Assembly (NCBI GenBank): GCA_021372355.1
Contig: JAJFUQ010000059.1
Coordinates: 1 to 64,000 of the forward strand
Reading direction: 5' to 3'
Origin: Nocardiaceae bacterium
Lineage (GTDB): Bacteria; Actinomycetota; Actinomycetes; Mycobacteriales; Mycobacteriaceae
Length of the DNA stretch: 64,000 nucleotides
Under the pieces are notes generated by a model. It had not been told where the DNA came from and made no database searches. It saw nothing but the letters and a program-made list of their open reading frames with translations. This document shows positions 43,076 through 54,406 of the stretch, in pieces. How positions within the stretch are numbered: position 1 is the stretch's first letter; each line of letters opens with the position of its first letter. Both the position numbers and the translations under genes were made by a program.

Positions 43076-44990
43076 CGCCGGCGTACCACGCAAGCAACTC
43101 CGGACGGTCGATCGCGCTCGGTGCGACGACCTTCTCGGGATCAGCGCCTTGAAGTATCCGTTTGATGGGTACTTCGAGGCGCTTTCCGGTTCTCGTGTGC
43201 GGGATCCCCGGCGCCACGATGATGTCGTCGGGGACGTGCCGCGGTGACAGTTCCGTCCGGATGGCTGCGGCGATGCGCTCTTTCACCGCTTCGGTCATGT
43301 CCTGCCCATCGGCCAGCACGACGAACAGCGGCATCCAGTAGCCACCGTTCGGCTGCTCGACTCCGAGCACGAGCGCGTCGCTGACCTCCGGAACCTGCTC
43401 GACGACCTGATAGATGTCGGCAACACCCATACGGATTCCGCCGCGGTTGAGAGTCGCGTCCGAGCGACCGTGCACGACGATGCTGCCGCGATCGGTGATG
43501 GTGATCCAGTCGCCGTGTCGCCACACACCCGGATAGTGCTCGAAATAGGCCGCCCGGTACCGGCTGCCGTCCGGATCGTTCCAGAAACCCACCGGCATCG
43601 ACGGCATGGGCTTGGTGATGACGAGCTCGCCCATCTCCCCGATCACGGGCCGACCTTCGCCGTTCCACGCCTCGACCGCCGTTCCGAGGAACGCCGCAGA
43701 CAGCTCACCCGGCCACACTGGCACGGTTGGGACGCCGCCGAAGAAGGCCGAGACGACGTCGGTTCCGCCGCTGATCGACGAAACATGCACGTGGTCGCCG
43801 ACGTTCTCCCCGAGCCATTCCGACGACGTTGCCGGTAGCGGCGATCCGGTGATGCCGACCATTCGCAGCTGTGTCAGGTCGAAGTCCCGGCTCGGCTTCG
43901 CGCCGGCCTTGATGCAGTTCAGGACGTACGCGGGGCTCGTACCGAGGACCGTCGCACGCGTCTCCGCAGCCAATTTCCACAACGCGTCAGGGCGGGAGAA
44001 CGCGGGGTTTCCGTCGTAGCAGACGATCGTCGCGCCCATGAGAAGTGCACTGTTCCGGTAGTTCCACATCATCCAGCTCGGACTCGTGAACCAGAAGAAG
44101 GTGTCGCTGTCATCGACATCGGACTGGAGCACGAGCGCTTTCAGGTGCTCGAGGACGACCCCGCCATGACCGTGCATGATGCCCTTCGGCTTGCCCGTCG
44201 TGCCGGAGGAGAACAGGACCCACAGTGGATGGCTGAAGGCGACGGGAGTCGGTCGAAGTTGAGCGGCTTTGTCGGTCGCCGCTTCCCACGACAGCCACTT
44301 TTCGTCGGATCGACCGATCCGCGAGACCAACACGGCCGATCGCAGGGTCGGAAGTCCGGACCGGAGCGCCGCGATGTCCTCGGCCTTGTCGTGCACCTTC
44401 CCGCCGTATCGATAGCCATCGGCAGCGACGAGCACGACCGGATCGAGCTGGCCGAGACGGTCCAGCGCCGCACTCGCCGAGTAGTCCTGCCCACACCCAC
44501 TCCAGATCGCACCGATGCTGGCCGCGGCCAAGAACGCGATCACCGCCTCGGGAATGTCCGGGAGATAACCGACGACCCGGTCGCCGGGGCCGACGCCGAG
44601 TTCGGTCAACGTCCGGGCGAAGGCCGCGGTCGTCGCAACCAACTCCCGAAACGTCACCTCAGTTCTCTTTCCGTCTTCCCCGATGGCTCGAATGGCGACC
44701 TCACCGTTGTCGGCCAGCTGCGCGATCCGGTCGACATAGTTCAACTCGGCACCCGGAAACCACTGGGCTCCCGGCATTTCCGCGCTCGACAGCACCTTCG
44801 TCGGGACGAACCCAAAGCCGAGGAAGGACCAGAGCAGTCCCCAAAAGCCCTCGACGTCCGCGACCGACCAGCGCCACAGTTCGGCATAGTCCATGAACTG
44901 CCACCCGGTCGCATCCGAGACGAACCGGCTGAACGCGGTGATCTGAGCGTCGTCGATGTCGTGCTGCGTCGGTATCCACTGCGGTTCCAT
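43065..44990 (-). CDS. aacS: Acetoacetate-CoA ligase (acetoacetyl-CoA synthetase)
   Basis: A 641-residue adenylate-forming enzyme of the acetoacetyl-CoA synthetase type. WGLLWSFLGF and ELNYVDRIAQ are characteristic N-terminal segments, FSSGTTGKPKGIMHGHGG the P-loop, SISGGTDVVSAFFGG the family signature, WRHGDWI the adenine contact, and TRTGKRLEVPIKRILQG the C-terminal loop with the catalytic lysine. It activates acetoacetate with ATP and CoA. It is cotranscribed with the TetR gene upstream (13-base gap), which is divergent from a leucine-degradation operon whose product includes acetoacetate, so it probably completes that pathway. Confidence 0.92.
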   Translation of the reverse strand: MEPQWIPTQHDIDDAQITAFSRFVSDATGWQFMDYAELWRWSVADVEGFWGLLWSFLGFGFVPTKVLSSAEMPGAQWFPGAELNYVDRIAQLADNGEVAIRAIGEDGKRTEVTFRELVATTAAFARTLTELGVGPGDRVVGYLPDIPEAVIAFLAAASIGAIWSGCGQDYSASAALDRLGQLDPVVLVAADGYRYGGKVHDKAEDIAALRSGLPTLRSAVLVSRIGRSDEKWLSWEAATDKAAQLRPTPVAFSHPLWVLFSSGTTGKPKGIMHGHGGVVLEHLKALVLQSDVDDSDTFFWFTSPSWMMWNYRNSALLMGATIVCYDGNPAFSRPDALWKLAAETRATVLGTSPAYVLNCIKAGAKPSRDFDLTQLRMVGITGSPLPATSSEWLGENVGDHVHVSSISGGTDVVSAFFGGVPTVPVWPGELSAAFLGTAVEAWNGEGRPVIGEMGELVITKPMPSMPVGFWNDPDGSRYRAAYFEHYPGVWRHGDWITITDRGSIVVHGRSDATLNRGGIRMGVADIYQVVEQVPEVSDALVLGVEQPNGGYWMPLFVVLADGQDMTEAVKERIAAAIRTELSPRHVPDDIIVAPGIPHTRTGKRLEVPIKRILQGADPEKVVAPSAIDRPELLAWYAGVSR

Positions 44991-45003
44991 CCGAGGTTCC
45001 GTT

Positions 45004-45615
45004 CTACGTCGTTGGCCCAAAGGGGCTGGTCAAGGACACCGTGGCCAGGTGGCGCAACACCTTGCGGGCGACGGTCGGAGAGAGTCTGCTGGCACTATGT
45101 GGGGTCGAGTTGATCAGACCGAACGTCGCATGGGCCTCGACCCGCGCTTCGACTTCACTCAGCGTGGGGTGCAACTGTCGCAGCACATTGACCCAGATCT
45201 CAACGTACTGTCGCTGGGCCTTTCGGACCTGCCTCTTCGCCGGCGCCGGGAGGTTCTCCAGGTCCCGGTCCTGGATGCGGATGAGATCCGACTCGCCGAG
45301 AGCGAAGTCGAGATGGAACTCGATCAATCCCGCGAGCGCCTCCTGGGCGTTCGACGCCTTCTCGACAACGGCCACCCCACCATCGAACAGACGTTGGCTG
45401 ACGCCGACCAGCAGTTCGACGAGAAGCGCCTCTTTGTTCGGGAAATGCCGGTAGACCGCGGGGCCGCTGATGCCGGCTGCAGCACCCAGATCCTCGAGCG
45501 GAACGCCATGGAAACCGCGCTCGGCGATGAGTCGGGCACCCGCCTGGAGCAGCTGGTTTCGCCGGTCCGCCTTCATCTGTTCGCGGCGCGTCGGGGTCTC
45601 GGCTTCGGTGCTCAC
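45004..45615 (-). CDS. TetR regulator of the leucine-catabolic locus
   Basis: A 203-residue TetR protein with GVPLEDLGAAAGISGPAVYR HTH (near residues 37-56) and a helical effector domain. GTG 45615 is preferred because GGGAGG is six bases upstream. It is divergent from accD1 and its location corresponds to Rv2506, which precedes the M. tuberculosis accD1-accA1 region in opposite orientation. It probably represses both directions and is released by a branched-chain acyl-CoA. Confidence 0.87.
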   Translation of the reverse strand: MSTEAETPTRREQMKADRRNQLLQAGARLIAERGFHGVPLEDLGAAAGISGPAVYRHFPNKEALLVELLVGVSQRLFDGGVAVVEKASNAQEALAGLIEFHLDFALGESDLIRIQDRDLENLPAPAKRQVRKAQRQYVEIWVNVLRQLHPTLSEVEARVEAHATFGLINSTPHSASRLSPTVARKVLRHLATVSLTSPFGPTT

Positions 45616-45648
45616 GCGCGCCTCCCGACTCGAGGTCCTGGACAACTC

Positions 45649-45692
45649 AGTTAATAAAGATTATCTTAAATCTCGGTTAGTGTCGATTAACT
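45649..45692. promoter_or_regulatory. Operator region between TetR and accD1
   Basis: The 96-base divergent gap is strikingly AT-rich. It includes AGTTAAT (45649-45655) and ATTAACT (45686-45692), perfect inverted repeats 30 bases apart, and between them AAGAT-T-ATCTT (45657-45667). These are candidate binding sites for the divergent TetR protein; which symmetry is used is unclear. Confidence 0.5.
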
Positions 45693-45711
45693 CAGGCGGC
45701 AGGACAAAACG

Positions 45712-47271
<1,560 letters not shown>

Positions 47272-47275
47272 GCTG

Positions 47276-49273
47276 ATGATGCACAAACTCGACACAGTCC
47301 TCGTCGCCAACCGCGGCGAGATCGCCGTGCGCGTCATTCGAACATTGCGCGCGATGGGCATTCGTTCGGTCGCCGTATACAGCGACGCCGATGTCAACGC
47401 TCGCCACGTTCGTGAGGCCGACGTCGCGGTCCGACTCGGACCGGCGTCTGCCCGGGAGAGCTACCTCGACATCGCGAAGGTCGTCGACGCCGCGAAGCGC
47501 TCCGGTGCCAAGGGCGTTCACCCCGGCTACGGATTCCTGTCGGAGAACTCGGCGTTCGCCGCAGCACTGGAGGAAGCGGGAATCGCCTTCCTCGGTCCGT
47601 CTGCCCGGGCGATCGAGGTCATGGGCGACAAGATCACGGCGAAAAATGCGGTCGCGAAATTCGATGTTCCGGTGGTTCCCGGCATCGCTCGCCCTGGACT
47701 CACGGACGCCGAACTTATCGACGCCGCAACGGATATCGGATACCCAGTCCTGGTCAAGCCGTCCGCGGGTGGCGGCGGCAAGGGAATGCGGATGGTCCAG
47801 GACCGAGCAGACCTCCCGGCCGCGCTGGTGAGTGCTCGACGGGAAGCCGCCTCGGCGTTCGGTGACGACACCCTGTTCCTCGAGCGGTTCGTACTGAACC
47901 CGCGTCACATCGAGGTTCAGGTTCTCGCCGACGACTTCGGCAACATCATCCACCTCGGCGAACGAGAATGCAGTCTGCAGCGCCGGCACCAGAAGGTCAT
48001 CGAGGAAGCACCGTCACCGCTGCTCGACGAGGCCACCCGCGCCCGGATCGGCGAGGCCGCCTGCAACACCGCCCGCAGCGTCGACTACACGGGCGCGGGC
48101 ACGGTCGAGTTCATCGTCTCCGCCGATCGGCCCGACGAGTTCTTCTTCATGGAGATGAACACCCGACTGCAGGTCGAGCACCCGGTCACCGAAATGGTCA
48201 CCGGGATCGACCTCGTCGAATGGCAGGTGCGCATCGCGGCCGGCGAGAAACTCGCGATCGCGCAGTCGGACGTCACGCTGACCGGTCATGCCATCGAGGC
48301 CCGCGTGTACGCCGAAGATCCGGGCCGGGGATTCCTGCCGACCGGTGGTCAGGTCGTCGCGCTCGTCGAGCCGAGCGGACCCGGAGTTCGAGTCGACTCC
48401 GGGTTGAGTGAAGGCACTGTCGTCGGCAGCGACTACGACCCGATGCTGTCCAAAGTCATTGCCTACGGCGAAGATCGGGCCAGTGCGCTCCGCCTGCTCG
48501 ACCGCGCCCTCGCCGACACCGCAGTACTCGGCGTCGTCACGAATATCGATTTCGCGCGCTTCCTCCTCCAGGATTCCGACGTCGTCGCGGGTCGTCTCGA
48601 CACAGGTTTGCTCGACCGCCGCGTCGCCGACTATTCCGCACCGGAACCATCGGACGAGGTCTTCATCGCGGCGGGCGTCTACCACTGGCTCAAGGCCTGG
48701 CCTACCGAGCCGAGCGATCTATGGGAAGTGCCGAATGGGTGGCGCGTCGGTGAGCCGGCGTCGACCTCGATACGACTCACCACGAGTTCCCGCACGGACC
48801 ACGTGCGGATCGCCGGTACGCCGACGAACGCGCGGGTCCAGATCGAGGACGGCGAGTGGCGCACGCTCTCGGCCAGTTCGAACTCCGACCGCTTGACCGT
48901 GACTCTCGACGGACTCCGCGCGGAATACCTTGCCGCGGAATCCGACGGGCACATCTGGCTGGCCGGAACGACCGGGACGCACATGGTCCGGCACGTCCGC
49001 GAGGTGAGCGTCCGCACCGGAGATGTCCACGCCGGCGATTCCGAAATCACCAGCCCCATGCCGGGTTCCGTGATTGCGGTGCTCGCGGAGAACGGCGCCG
49101 AGGTGACCAAGGGGACGGCGATCGTCGTGGTCGAGGCGATGAAGATGGAGCACTCGCTCACCGCCCCGATCGACGGCACCGTCGAATTGCTCGTAACGAC
49201 GGGCCAGCAAGTGAAGGTCGACCAGTTGCTCGCTCGGATCGTGCCCGCTGAACCATCCGAGAAGGAGAACTGA
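47276..49273 (+). CDS. accA1: Biotin carboxylase/biotin carrier alpha subunit (MCC)
   Basis: A 665-residue alpha subunit: biotin carboxylase domain ~1-445 ([39 protein letters not shown]-grasp loop, [20 protein letters not shown]), a linker, and a C-terminal biotinyl domain with EAMKMEH, the lysine near residue 623 carrying biotin. It forms the MCC holoenzyme with AccD1. ATG 47276 is four bases after the accD1 stop; a second ATG follows at once. The stop overlaps the fadE19 start. Confidence 0.93.
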   Translation: MMHKLDTVLVANRGEIAVRVIRTLRAMGIRSVAVYSDADVNARHVREADVAVRLGPASARESYLDIAKVVDAAKRSGAKGVHPGYGFLSENSAFAAALEEAGIAFLGPSARAIEVMGDKITAKNAVAKFDVPVVPGIARPGLTDAELIDAATDIGYPVLVKPSAGGGGKGMRMVQDRADLPAALVSARREAASAFGDDTLFLERFVLNPRHIEVQVLADDFGNIIHLGERECSLQRRHQKVIEEAPSPLLDEATRARIGEAACNTARSVDYTGAGTVEFIVSADRPDEFFFMEMNTRLQVEHPVTEMVTGIDLVEWQVRIAAGEKLAIAQSDVTLTGHAIEARVYAEDPGRGFLPTGGQVVALVEPSGPGVRVDSGLSEGTVVGSDYDPMLSKVIAYGEDRASALRLLDRALADTAVLGVVTNIDFARFLLQDSDVVAGRLDTGLLDRRVADYSAPEPSDEVFIAAGVYHWLKAWPTEPSDLWEVPNGWRVGEPASTSIRLTTSSRTDHVRIAGTPTNARVQIEDGEWRTLSASSNSDRLTVTLDGLRAEYLAAESDGHIWLAGTTGTHMVRHVREVSVRTGDVHAGDSEITSPMPGSVIAVLAENGAEVTKGTAIVVVEAMKMEHSLTAPIDGTVELLVTTGQQVKVDQLLARIVPAEPSEKEN

Positions 49274-50436
49274 TGACCGACTACCTCGCCACCGGACAAC
49301 TTCCGGACGAGTACCAGCAACTCGCGAAGGCCGTTCGCGACTTCGCCCAGAACGTCGTGGCACCCGTTGCCGCCGAGAACGACGCCAACCACACGTTCCC
49401 GTATGAGGTCGTCTCGGGTATGGCCGACATGGGCCTGTTCGGTCTGCCGTTCCCCGAGGAATTCGGCGGCATGGGCGGCGACTACTTCGCGCTGTGCCTC
49501 GCTCTCGAGGAACTCGGCAAGGTCGACCAGAGTGTGGCGATGACGCTTGAAGCGGGAGTGTCACTGGGCGCCATGCCGGTCTACCGCTTCGGAAACGATG
49601 CCCAGAAGCAGGAGTGGCTGCCGCAGCTGACCAGCGGAAAGGCCCTCGCTGCGTTCGGTCTGACCGAGCCTGACGGCGGTAGTGACGCGGGCGCCACAAA
49701 GACCACCGCCCGCCTCGACGACGGTCACTGGGTCATCAACGGCAGCAAGCAGTTCATCACGAACTCCGGCACCGACATCTCCAAGCTAGTGACTGTCACG
49801 GCGGTGACCGGAACTCTGGCCGGCGGCCACAAGGAGATCTCGAGCATCCTCGTTCCGACCGGCACTCCGGGCTTCACTGTCGAGCCGGCGTACAACAAGG
49901 TCGGCTGGAACGCCTCGGACACCCACCCACTGTCGTTCGACGACGTCCGAGTTCCGGAGGAGAACCTTCTCGGCGAACGCGGCCGCGGCTACGCCAACTT
50001 CCTCCGGATCCTCGACGAAGGACGGATCGCGATTGCCGCGGTGTCCACCGGAGCGGCCCAGGGTTGCGTCGACGAGAGCGTGAAGTACGCCAAGGAGCGC
50101 GAGGCATTCGGTCGCCCGATCGGACGCAACCAGGCGATAGCGTTCAAGATCGCGCGCATGGAAGCTCGTGCGCACGCCGCACGAACCGCGTACTACGACG
50201 CGGCCGCAGCACTACTCGCCGGAAAGCCGTTCAAGAAGCAGGCGTCGATCGCGAAGATCGTCGCGAGCGAGGCCGCGATGGACAACGCGCGCGATGCCAC
50301 GCAGATCTTCGGCGGCTACGGCTTCATGAACGAGTACGCGGTCGCTCGCCACTACCGCGACAGCAAGATTCTCGAGATCGGCGAGGGAACGACCGAGGTG
50401 CAGCTGATGCTCATCGCACGAGAGCTCGGGTTGTGA
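49273..50436 (+). CDS. fadE19: Acyl-CoA dehydrogenase (isovaleryl-CoA type)
   Basis: A 387-residue acyl-CoA dehydrogenase of usual length: [20 protein letters not shown] for [41 protein letters not shown] and [20 protein letters not shown], then [10 protein letters not shown] with the usual C-terminal Glu. By position and neighbours it corresponds to M. tuberculosis FadE19 and should oxidise isovaleryl-CoA (or 2-methylbutanoyl-CoA) to feed MCC. ATG 49273 follows AAGGAG and overlaps the accA1 stop. Confidence 0.9.
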   Translation: MTDYLATGQLPDEYQQLAKAVRDFAQNVVAPVAAENDANHTFPYEVVSGMADMGLFGLPFPEEFGGMGGDYFALCLALEELGKVDQSVAMTLEAGVSLGAMPVYRFGNDAQKQEWLPQLTSGKALAAFGLTEPDGGSDAGATKTTARLDDGHWVINGSKQFITNSGTDISKLVTVTAVTGTLAGGHKEISSILVPTGTPGFTVEPAYNKVGWNASDTHPLSFDDVRVPEENLLGERGRGYANFLRILDEGRIAIAAVSTGAAQGCVDESVKYAKEREAFGRPIGRNQAIAFKIARMEARAHAARTAYYDAAAALLAGKPFKKQASIAKIVASEAAMDNARDATQIFGGYGFMNEYAVARHYRDSKILEIGEGTTEVQLMLIARELGL

Positions 50437-50545
50437 GCGGGCCGGGCGGAGCGGGGGCAGAAGGCAGAGTGAGCGGGCGGGCGGCGTCTGGACTGACGAG
50501 TCGAGGACTGCGAGGAACGAGCGGGCCGAGCGAGGAGGGAAGACG
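50437..50545. other. Purine-rich spacer with direct repeats inside the operon
   Basis: A 109-base G/A-rich non-coding stretch in an otherwise overlapping operon. GCAGAAGGCAGAGT occurs at 50457-50470 and again at 50585-50598 inside the maoC 5' end. It also shares GCGAGGAAC and GCGAAGCGA (the latter just past the maoC start) with the spacer at 16168-16261. It may be an inserted repetitive element; it provides GGAGG for maoC. Confidence 0.5.
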
Positions 50546-51064
50546 ATGCCCATAGAGCCCGCGAACCGCCAGAGCGAAGCGAAGGCAGAAGGCAGAGTCA
50601 TAACCCAGCGCGGCCTCTGGTTCGAAGAGTTCGAAGTCGGCGTGCTCTATCAGCACCGTCCGGGCCGAACGGTGACCGAGGCCGACAACGTCTTGTTCAC
50701 GACCCTGACGATGAACACCCAGGCGCTTCACCTCGACGCCGCGGCGAGCGAGGCCCTGCCACCGTTCCACCAGCGCCTCGTGAATTCGATGTTCACGCTG
50801 TCCACCGTGGTCGGGCTGTCGGTCGCGCAGCTCACGCAGGGCACGATCGTCGCGAACCTCGGGTTCGCCGAAATCGCCTTCCCGAAGCCGGTTTTCCACG
50901 GCGACACGATTTACGCGGAGACTCTGGTGACCGACAAACGCGAATCACAGAGTCGCCCCGGCGAGGGCATCGTGACCTTGGAACACGTCGGCCGGAACCA
51001 GCATGGCGACGTCGTCGTGCGAGCGACCCGCAAGACATTGGTTCGGCTGCGCCCGGAGGAATGA
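50546..51064 (+). CDS. MaoC-family (R)-hydratase, N-terminally extended
   Basis: A 172-residue hot-dog-fold hydratase corresponding to Rv2499c. The core has [20 protein letters not shown], in which the usual Asp/His pair is rearranged as in this subgroup, [13 protein letters not shown] segment [16 protein letters not shown] and [17 protein letters not shown]. It should hydrate methylglutaconyl-CoA or itaconyl-CoA. The first ~18 residues ([18 protein letters not shown]) are encoded by repeat-like spacer DNA and look non-native. ATG 50546 has GGAGG upstream; its stop overlaps citE. Confidence 0.85.
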   Translation: MPIEPANRQSEAKAEGRVITQRGLWFEEFEVGVLYQHRPGRTVTEADNVLFTTLTMNTQALHLDAAASEALPPFHQRLVNSMFTLSTVVGLSVAQLTQGTIVANLGFAEIAFPKPVFHGDTIYAETLVTDKRESQSRPGEGIVTLEHVGRNQHGDVVVRATRKTLVRLRPEE

Positions 51065-51888
51065 GACCGTTGACCTGGACCCCGCCCGGATCGGCGTGGC
51101 TCTTCTGCCCCGCCGATCGACCCGAACGTTTCGCCAAGGCGGCGGGCGTGGCTGACGTCGTCATCCTCGACCTCGAGGACGGCGTCTCGCCGGCCGACAA
51201 GGTGTCTGCCCGACAGGCGATCATCGACAACCCCCTCGACCCCGAACGAACCGTTGTTCGGATCAACGCCTCCGGTACCGACGATCACGCACTGGACCTA
51301 CGGGCGCTGAAGGCGACCTCATACCGTCGCGTCATGCTGCCCAAGTGCGAGTCGAGGAAACAGGTCGCGGACCTCGCACACCTGCAGGTCGTGGTTCTGA
51401 TCGAGTCTCCACTCGGAGCCCTGCGGGTCGAGGAGGCGCTATCCGTCGAGAATGCCGTCGGCGCGATGTGGGGCGCCGAGGACCTGATCGCCGGGCTCGG
51501 CGGAAAAGCCAGCCGCCATCCCAGTGGCACCTACCGTGACGTGGCGAAACACGTTCGTTCTACAGCGCTGCTGGCAGCGAAGGCCCACGGCAGGTTCGCG
51601 CTCGACTCGGTCTACTTGAACATCAAGGACCTCGACGGTCTGCGCGCCGAATCCGAGGACGCGGTCGCGGTCGGCTTCGATGCCAAGGTCGCCATCCACC
51701 CGAGCCAGGTGCCGGTCATACGCGCGGCATTCGCCCCGACCGAGGACGAGATCGCCTGGGCCAAGCGCGTTCTGGCAGCAGCCGAAACCGAACGCGGCGT
51801 CTTCGCGTTCGAGGGTCGAATGGTCGATTCACCCGTCCTGCAACATGCCCAGCACATCGTCTTGCACGGCGCACGAGAGGATTACTAG
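51061..51888 (+). CDS. citE: CitE-like HMG-CoA/citramalyl-CoA lyase
   Basis: A 275-residue TIM-barrel protein of the HpcH/HpaI/CitE family: [14 protein letters not shown] with the metal Glu/Asp, [15 protein letters not shown] with the second metal Glu, [12 protein letters not shown], and [13 protein letters not shown] near the end. It corresponds to M. tuberculosis Rv2498c, reported to cleave (R)-HMG-CoA and (S)-citramalyl-CoA. Here it would yield acetyl-CoA and acetoacetate from leucine carbon. ATG 51061 overlaps the maoC stop. There is no citrate lyase alpha or gamma subunit nearby, so the citrate-lyase role is unlikely. Confidence 0.9.
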   Translation: MRPLTWTPPGSAWLFCPADRPERFAKAAGVADVVILDLEDGVSPADKVSARQAIIDNPLDPERTVVRINASGTDDHALDLRALKATSYRRVMLPKCESRKQVADLAHLQVVVLIESPLGALRVEEALSVENAVGAMWGAEDLIAGLGGKASRHPSGTYRDVAKHVRSTALLAAKAHGRFALDSVYLNIKDLDGLRAESEDAVAVGFDAKVAIHPSQVPVIRAAFAPTEDEIAWAKRVLAAAETERGVFAFEGRMVDSPVLQHAQHIVLHGAREDY

Positions 51889-53502
51889 ATGTTGTCCCAC
51901 GCAGCTGGACCAACCGACACTCCCCTGATCGAGGAGACGATCGGCGCGACCTTCGCACGGACAGCTGCCGCCCACCCCGATCGCGAAGCGTTGGTCGAGG
52001 TCGCAACGGGTCGTCGATGGACATGGGCCGAACTCGACGCCGCGGTCGACGATGCCGCGCGCGCCCTTCTGGCGGTCGGTATCGAAGCCGGCGACCGAGT
52101 CGGGATCTGGGCTCCCAACTGCGCGGAGTGGACGATCATTCAGTTCGCGACGGCCAAGGTCGGCGCCATCCTCGTGACGATCAATCCGGCCTACCGGACG
52201 CACGAATTCGTCTACGCCACCAACCAGTCCGGGTTGCGGCTGCTGTTCAGCGCGGACAGCTTCAAGACCAGCGACTACCGCGCGATCATCGCGGACGCCG
52301 GAGGTCAGTGCCCGGAACTCGAACGCGTTGTATTCCTCGGCACAGACTGGACCGACTTCCTTCTCGAGGGCCGTTCACTTCCGGAAAGCGCGGTCGCCGA
52401 GCGAATGACCACGCTTGCCGCCGACGATCCGATCAACATTCAATACACCTCGGGGACAACGGGTTTCCCGAAGGGTGCGACGCTCACGCATCGCAACATC
52501 GTCAACAACGGCTTTTTCGTCACCGAGACGATCAAGTTCACGCAGGCGGACCGCCTCTGCATTCCGGTGCCGTTCTACCACTGCTTCGGCATGGTGATGG
52601 CGAACCTCGGTTGCATCACCCACGGGTCGACGATGGTCATCCCGGCTCCGGCTTTCGACCCAGGTCTCACGCTGCAGACCGTTCAGGACGAGAAGTGCAC
52701 GGCGGTCTACGGCGTCCCGACGATGTTCATCGCGATGCTCAACCACCCGGACTTCGCTTCCTTCGACCTGTCGAGTTTGCGAACCGGGATCATGGCCGGG
52801 GCGCCATGCCCGGTCGAAGTGATGAAGCACTGCGTCAGCGACATGCACATGTCCGAGGTGGCGATCGCCTACGGCATGACCGAGACATCTCCCGTCTCGA
52901 CGCAGACCCTCGCCGACGACGACCTCGACCGGCGAACCACGACGATCGGCCGAGTAGCGCCGCACCTCGAAATCAAGATCATCGATCCGGTGACCGGCGA
53001 GACGGTGCCGCGTGGTGCCACCGGCGAATTCTGCACGCGCGGATATTCGGTGATGCGCGGTTACTGGAACGATCCGGCAAAGACGGCGGAAGCGATCGAC
53101 GCCGAGGGATGGATGCACACCGGCGACCTTGCGGTGATGCGCGAGGACGGTTACTGCAACATCGTCGGCCGCATCAAGGACATGGTCATTCGCGGCGGCG
53201 AGAACATCTACCCCCGCGAAATCGAGGAATTCCTCTACACCCATCCGAAGATCGAAGACGTGCAGGTCATCGGCGTTCCGGACGAGAAGTACGGCGAGGA
53301 ACTGTGCGCCTGGGTCCGGCTGCGACCAGGCGCCGAACCGCTGGATGCTGCCGAAATACGCGCCTTCGCGACCGACAAACTCGCCCATTACAAGATTCCG
53401 CGCTATGTGAAGATCGTCGAGGAATTCCCGATGACCGTCACCGGCAAAGTTCGTAAGGCAGAGATGCGGGACGTCAGTTCTGCAGAACTCGGTTTGAGCT
53501 AG
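51889..53502 (+). CDS. Acyl-CoA synthetase (FadD35-like)
   Basis: A 537-residue adenylate-forming acyl-CoA ligase. [20 protein letters not shown] is the P-loop motif, [11 protein letters not shown] the A5 motif, [20 protein letters not shown] the A7 motif, and [11 protein letters not shown] the catalytic-lysine motif. It begins immediately after the citE stop and corresponds in context to M. tuberculosis fadD35 (Rv2505c). It probably activates a short branched-chain acid entering this pathway, such as isovalerate or itaconate; the exact substrate is inferred. Confidence 0.9.
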   Translation: MLSHAAGPTDTPLIEETIGATFARTAAAHPDREALVEVATGRRWTWAELDAAVDDAARALLAVGIEAGDRVGIWAPNCAEWTIIQFATAKVGAILVTINPAYRTHEFVYATNQSGLRLLFSADSFKTSDYRAIIADAGGQCPELERVVFLGTDWTDFLLEGRSLPESAVAERMTTLAADDPINIQYTSGTTGFPKGATLTHRNIVNNGFFVTETIKFTQADRLCIPVPFYHCFGMVMANLGCITHGSTMVIPAPAFDPGLTLQTVQDEKCTAVYGVPTMFIAMLNHPDFASFDLSSLRTGIMAGAPCPVEVMKHCVSDMHMSEVAIAYGMTETSPVSTQTLADDDLDRRTTTIGRVAPHLEIKIIDPVTGETVPRGATGEFCTRGYSVMRGYWNDPAKTAEAIDAEGWMHTGDLAVMREDGYCNIVGRIKDMVIRGGENIYPREIEEFLYTHPKIEDVQVIGVPDEKYGEELCAWVRLRPGAEPLDAAEIRAFATDKLAHYKIPRYVKIVEEFPMTVTGKVRKAEMRDVSSAELGLS

Positions 53503-53539
53503 ACAAACCTCGCCGGAGAAACTGACCCCTTGTTCCGGT

Positions 53540-54136
53540 TTACCCTTTTACTTCGATCACGAGTCGAGGTTTTTCACCGTCTTCAGGCATCGCCACTCGC
53601 TCCCACACGCTGTCCACCATCGGCTGCAGCATGAGTTCTCCCACCAGGCGAACCATGAGCGCCATGACTTGAAACGCCTCAGAGCGCTTCGTGGAAGCCA
53701 ACCCGGCATCCCGTAGCGACCGGATCTCGCTCTGCGTGAACTCGATGACCACCCCGAGGAGATGTGTCGGGGTGTTCGCAGGATCAAGCACCGCGCGCCT
53801 GAGGTAGTTCACGACCGTCGGGGTTTCTTCGAGCATTTTCTGAACCGCGGCATCCCGGGCCGCCGCGTTCTGGCGTGGATCCTCACTTGGCGACGCCGAA
53901 GCCAACGCCTGCGCGAAGTACTCGATGACCAACTGGTCGACCGCATCCCGCAAGCCGGCCTTCGTCTTGAAGTGATGCTGCACGAGCCCCAGCGTCACGC
54001 CGGCTTCGGCAGCGACCGCCCGCAGCGACACCCGCTCTTCACCATGCTCGGCATACAGATCCATTGCCGCATTGCGGATACGCGCCTTGGCCGTGAGGTC
54101 GCTGTTCGTCGCACGCGGATTGACCATGACGTCCAT
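53540..54136 (-). CDS. TetR-family regulator
   Basis: A 198-residue TetR protein with VSLRAVAAEAGVTLGLVQHH HTH followed by FKTKAGLRDAVD, and a helical effector domain ending in a basic-acidic tail. ATG 54136 or ATG 54127 may be the start; neither has a clear Shine-Dalgarno. It converges on the acyl-CoA ligase gene (37 bases) and is divergent from the PAS-receiver gene, so it may regulate itself or that gene. Confidence 0.85.
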   Translation of the reverse strand: MDVMVNPRATNSDLTAKARIRNAAMDLYAEHGEERVSLRAVAAEAGVTLGLVQHHFKTKAGLRDAVDQLVIEYFAQALASASPSEDPRQNAAARDAAVQKMLEETPTVVNYLRRAVLDPANTPTHLLGVVIEFTQSEIRSLRDAGLASTKRSEAFQVMALMVRLVGELMLQPMVDSVWERVAMPEDGEKPRLVIEVKG

Positions 54137-54159
54137 CGTAACCGGCACACAAGAAGCTT

Positions 54160-54169
54160 TACGATCGTA
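54160..54169. promoter_or_regulatory. Palindrome TACGATCGTA before a TetR gene
   Basis: A perfect ten-base palindrome 24 bases upstream of the TetR start at 54136, in the divergent gap. Its place suits autoregulation; a short palindrome can occur by chance. Confidence 0.35.
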
Positions 54170-54406
54170 CAGATTCCCACTCGAGTGTATTGCTACAAGA
54201 TTTGGTCGCCATTTTCGCCGACGCGACGCAAAATAGAACAAACCACTCGGTATGAATTGGGGCATTTTGCGGTGGCCACCGTGCAACATGATGAACTCTC
54301 AAGCGTCTCGTTGCGCCACAGCGATGGTGGCAACATTCCGCCCGTGACCAAAGCAGTGCAGAATACCGGCATCGCTCTTGCCGTAAGGGATGCGTGGAGG
54401 CTGCCG

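Noticed and set aside
51061..51888. Annotation of citE as citrate lyase
   Set aside because: No alpha or gamma subunits are nearby and the context matches the Rv2498c-type lyase of leucine catabolism.
52017..53456. A long open frame overlapping the acyl-CoA ligase in another frame
   Set aside because: Arg/His/Asp-rich, no motifs, and fully within the well-supported ligase gene.
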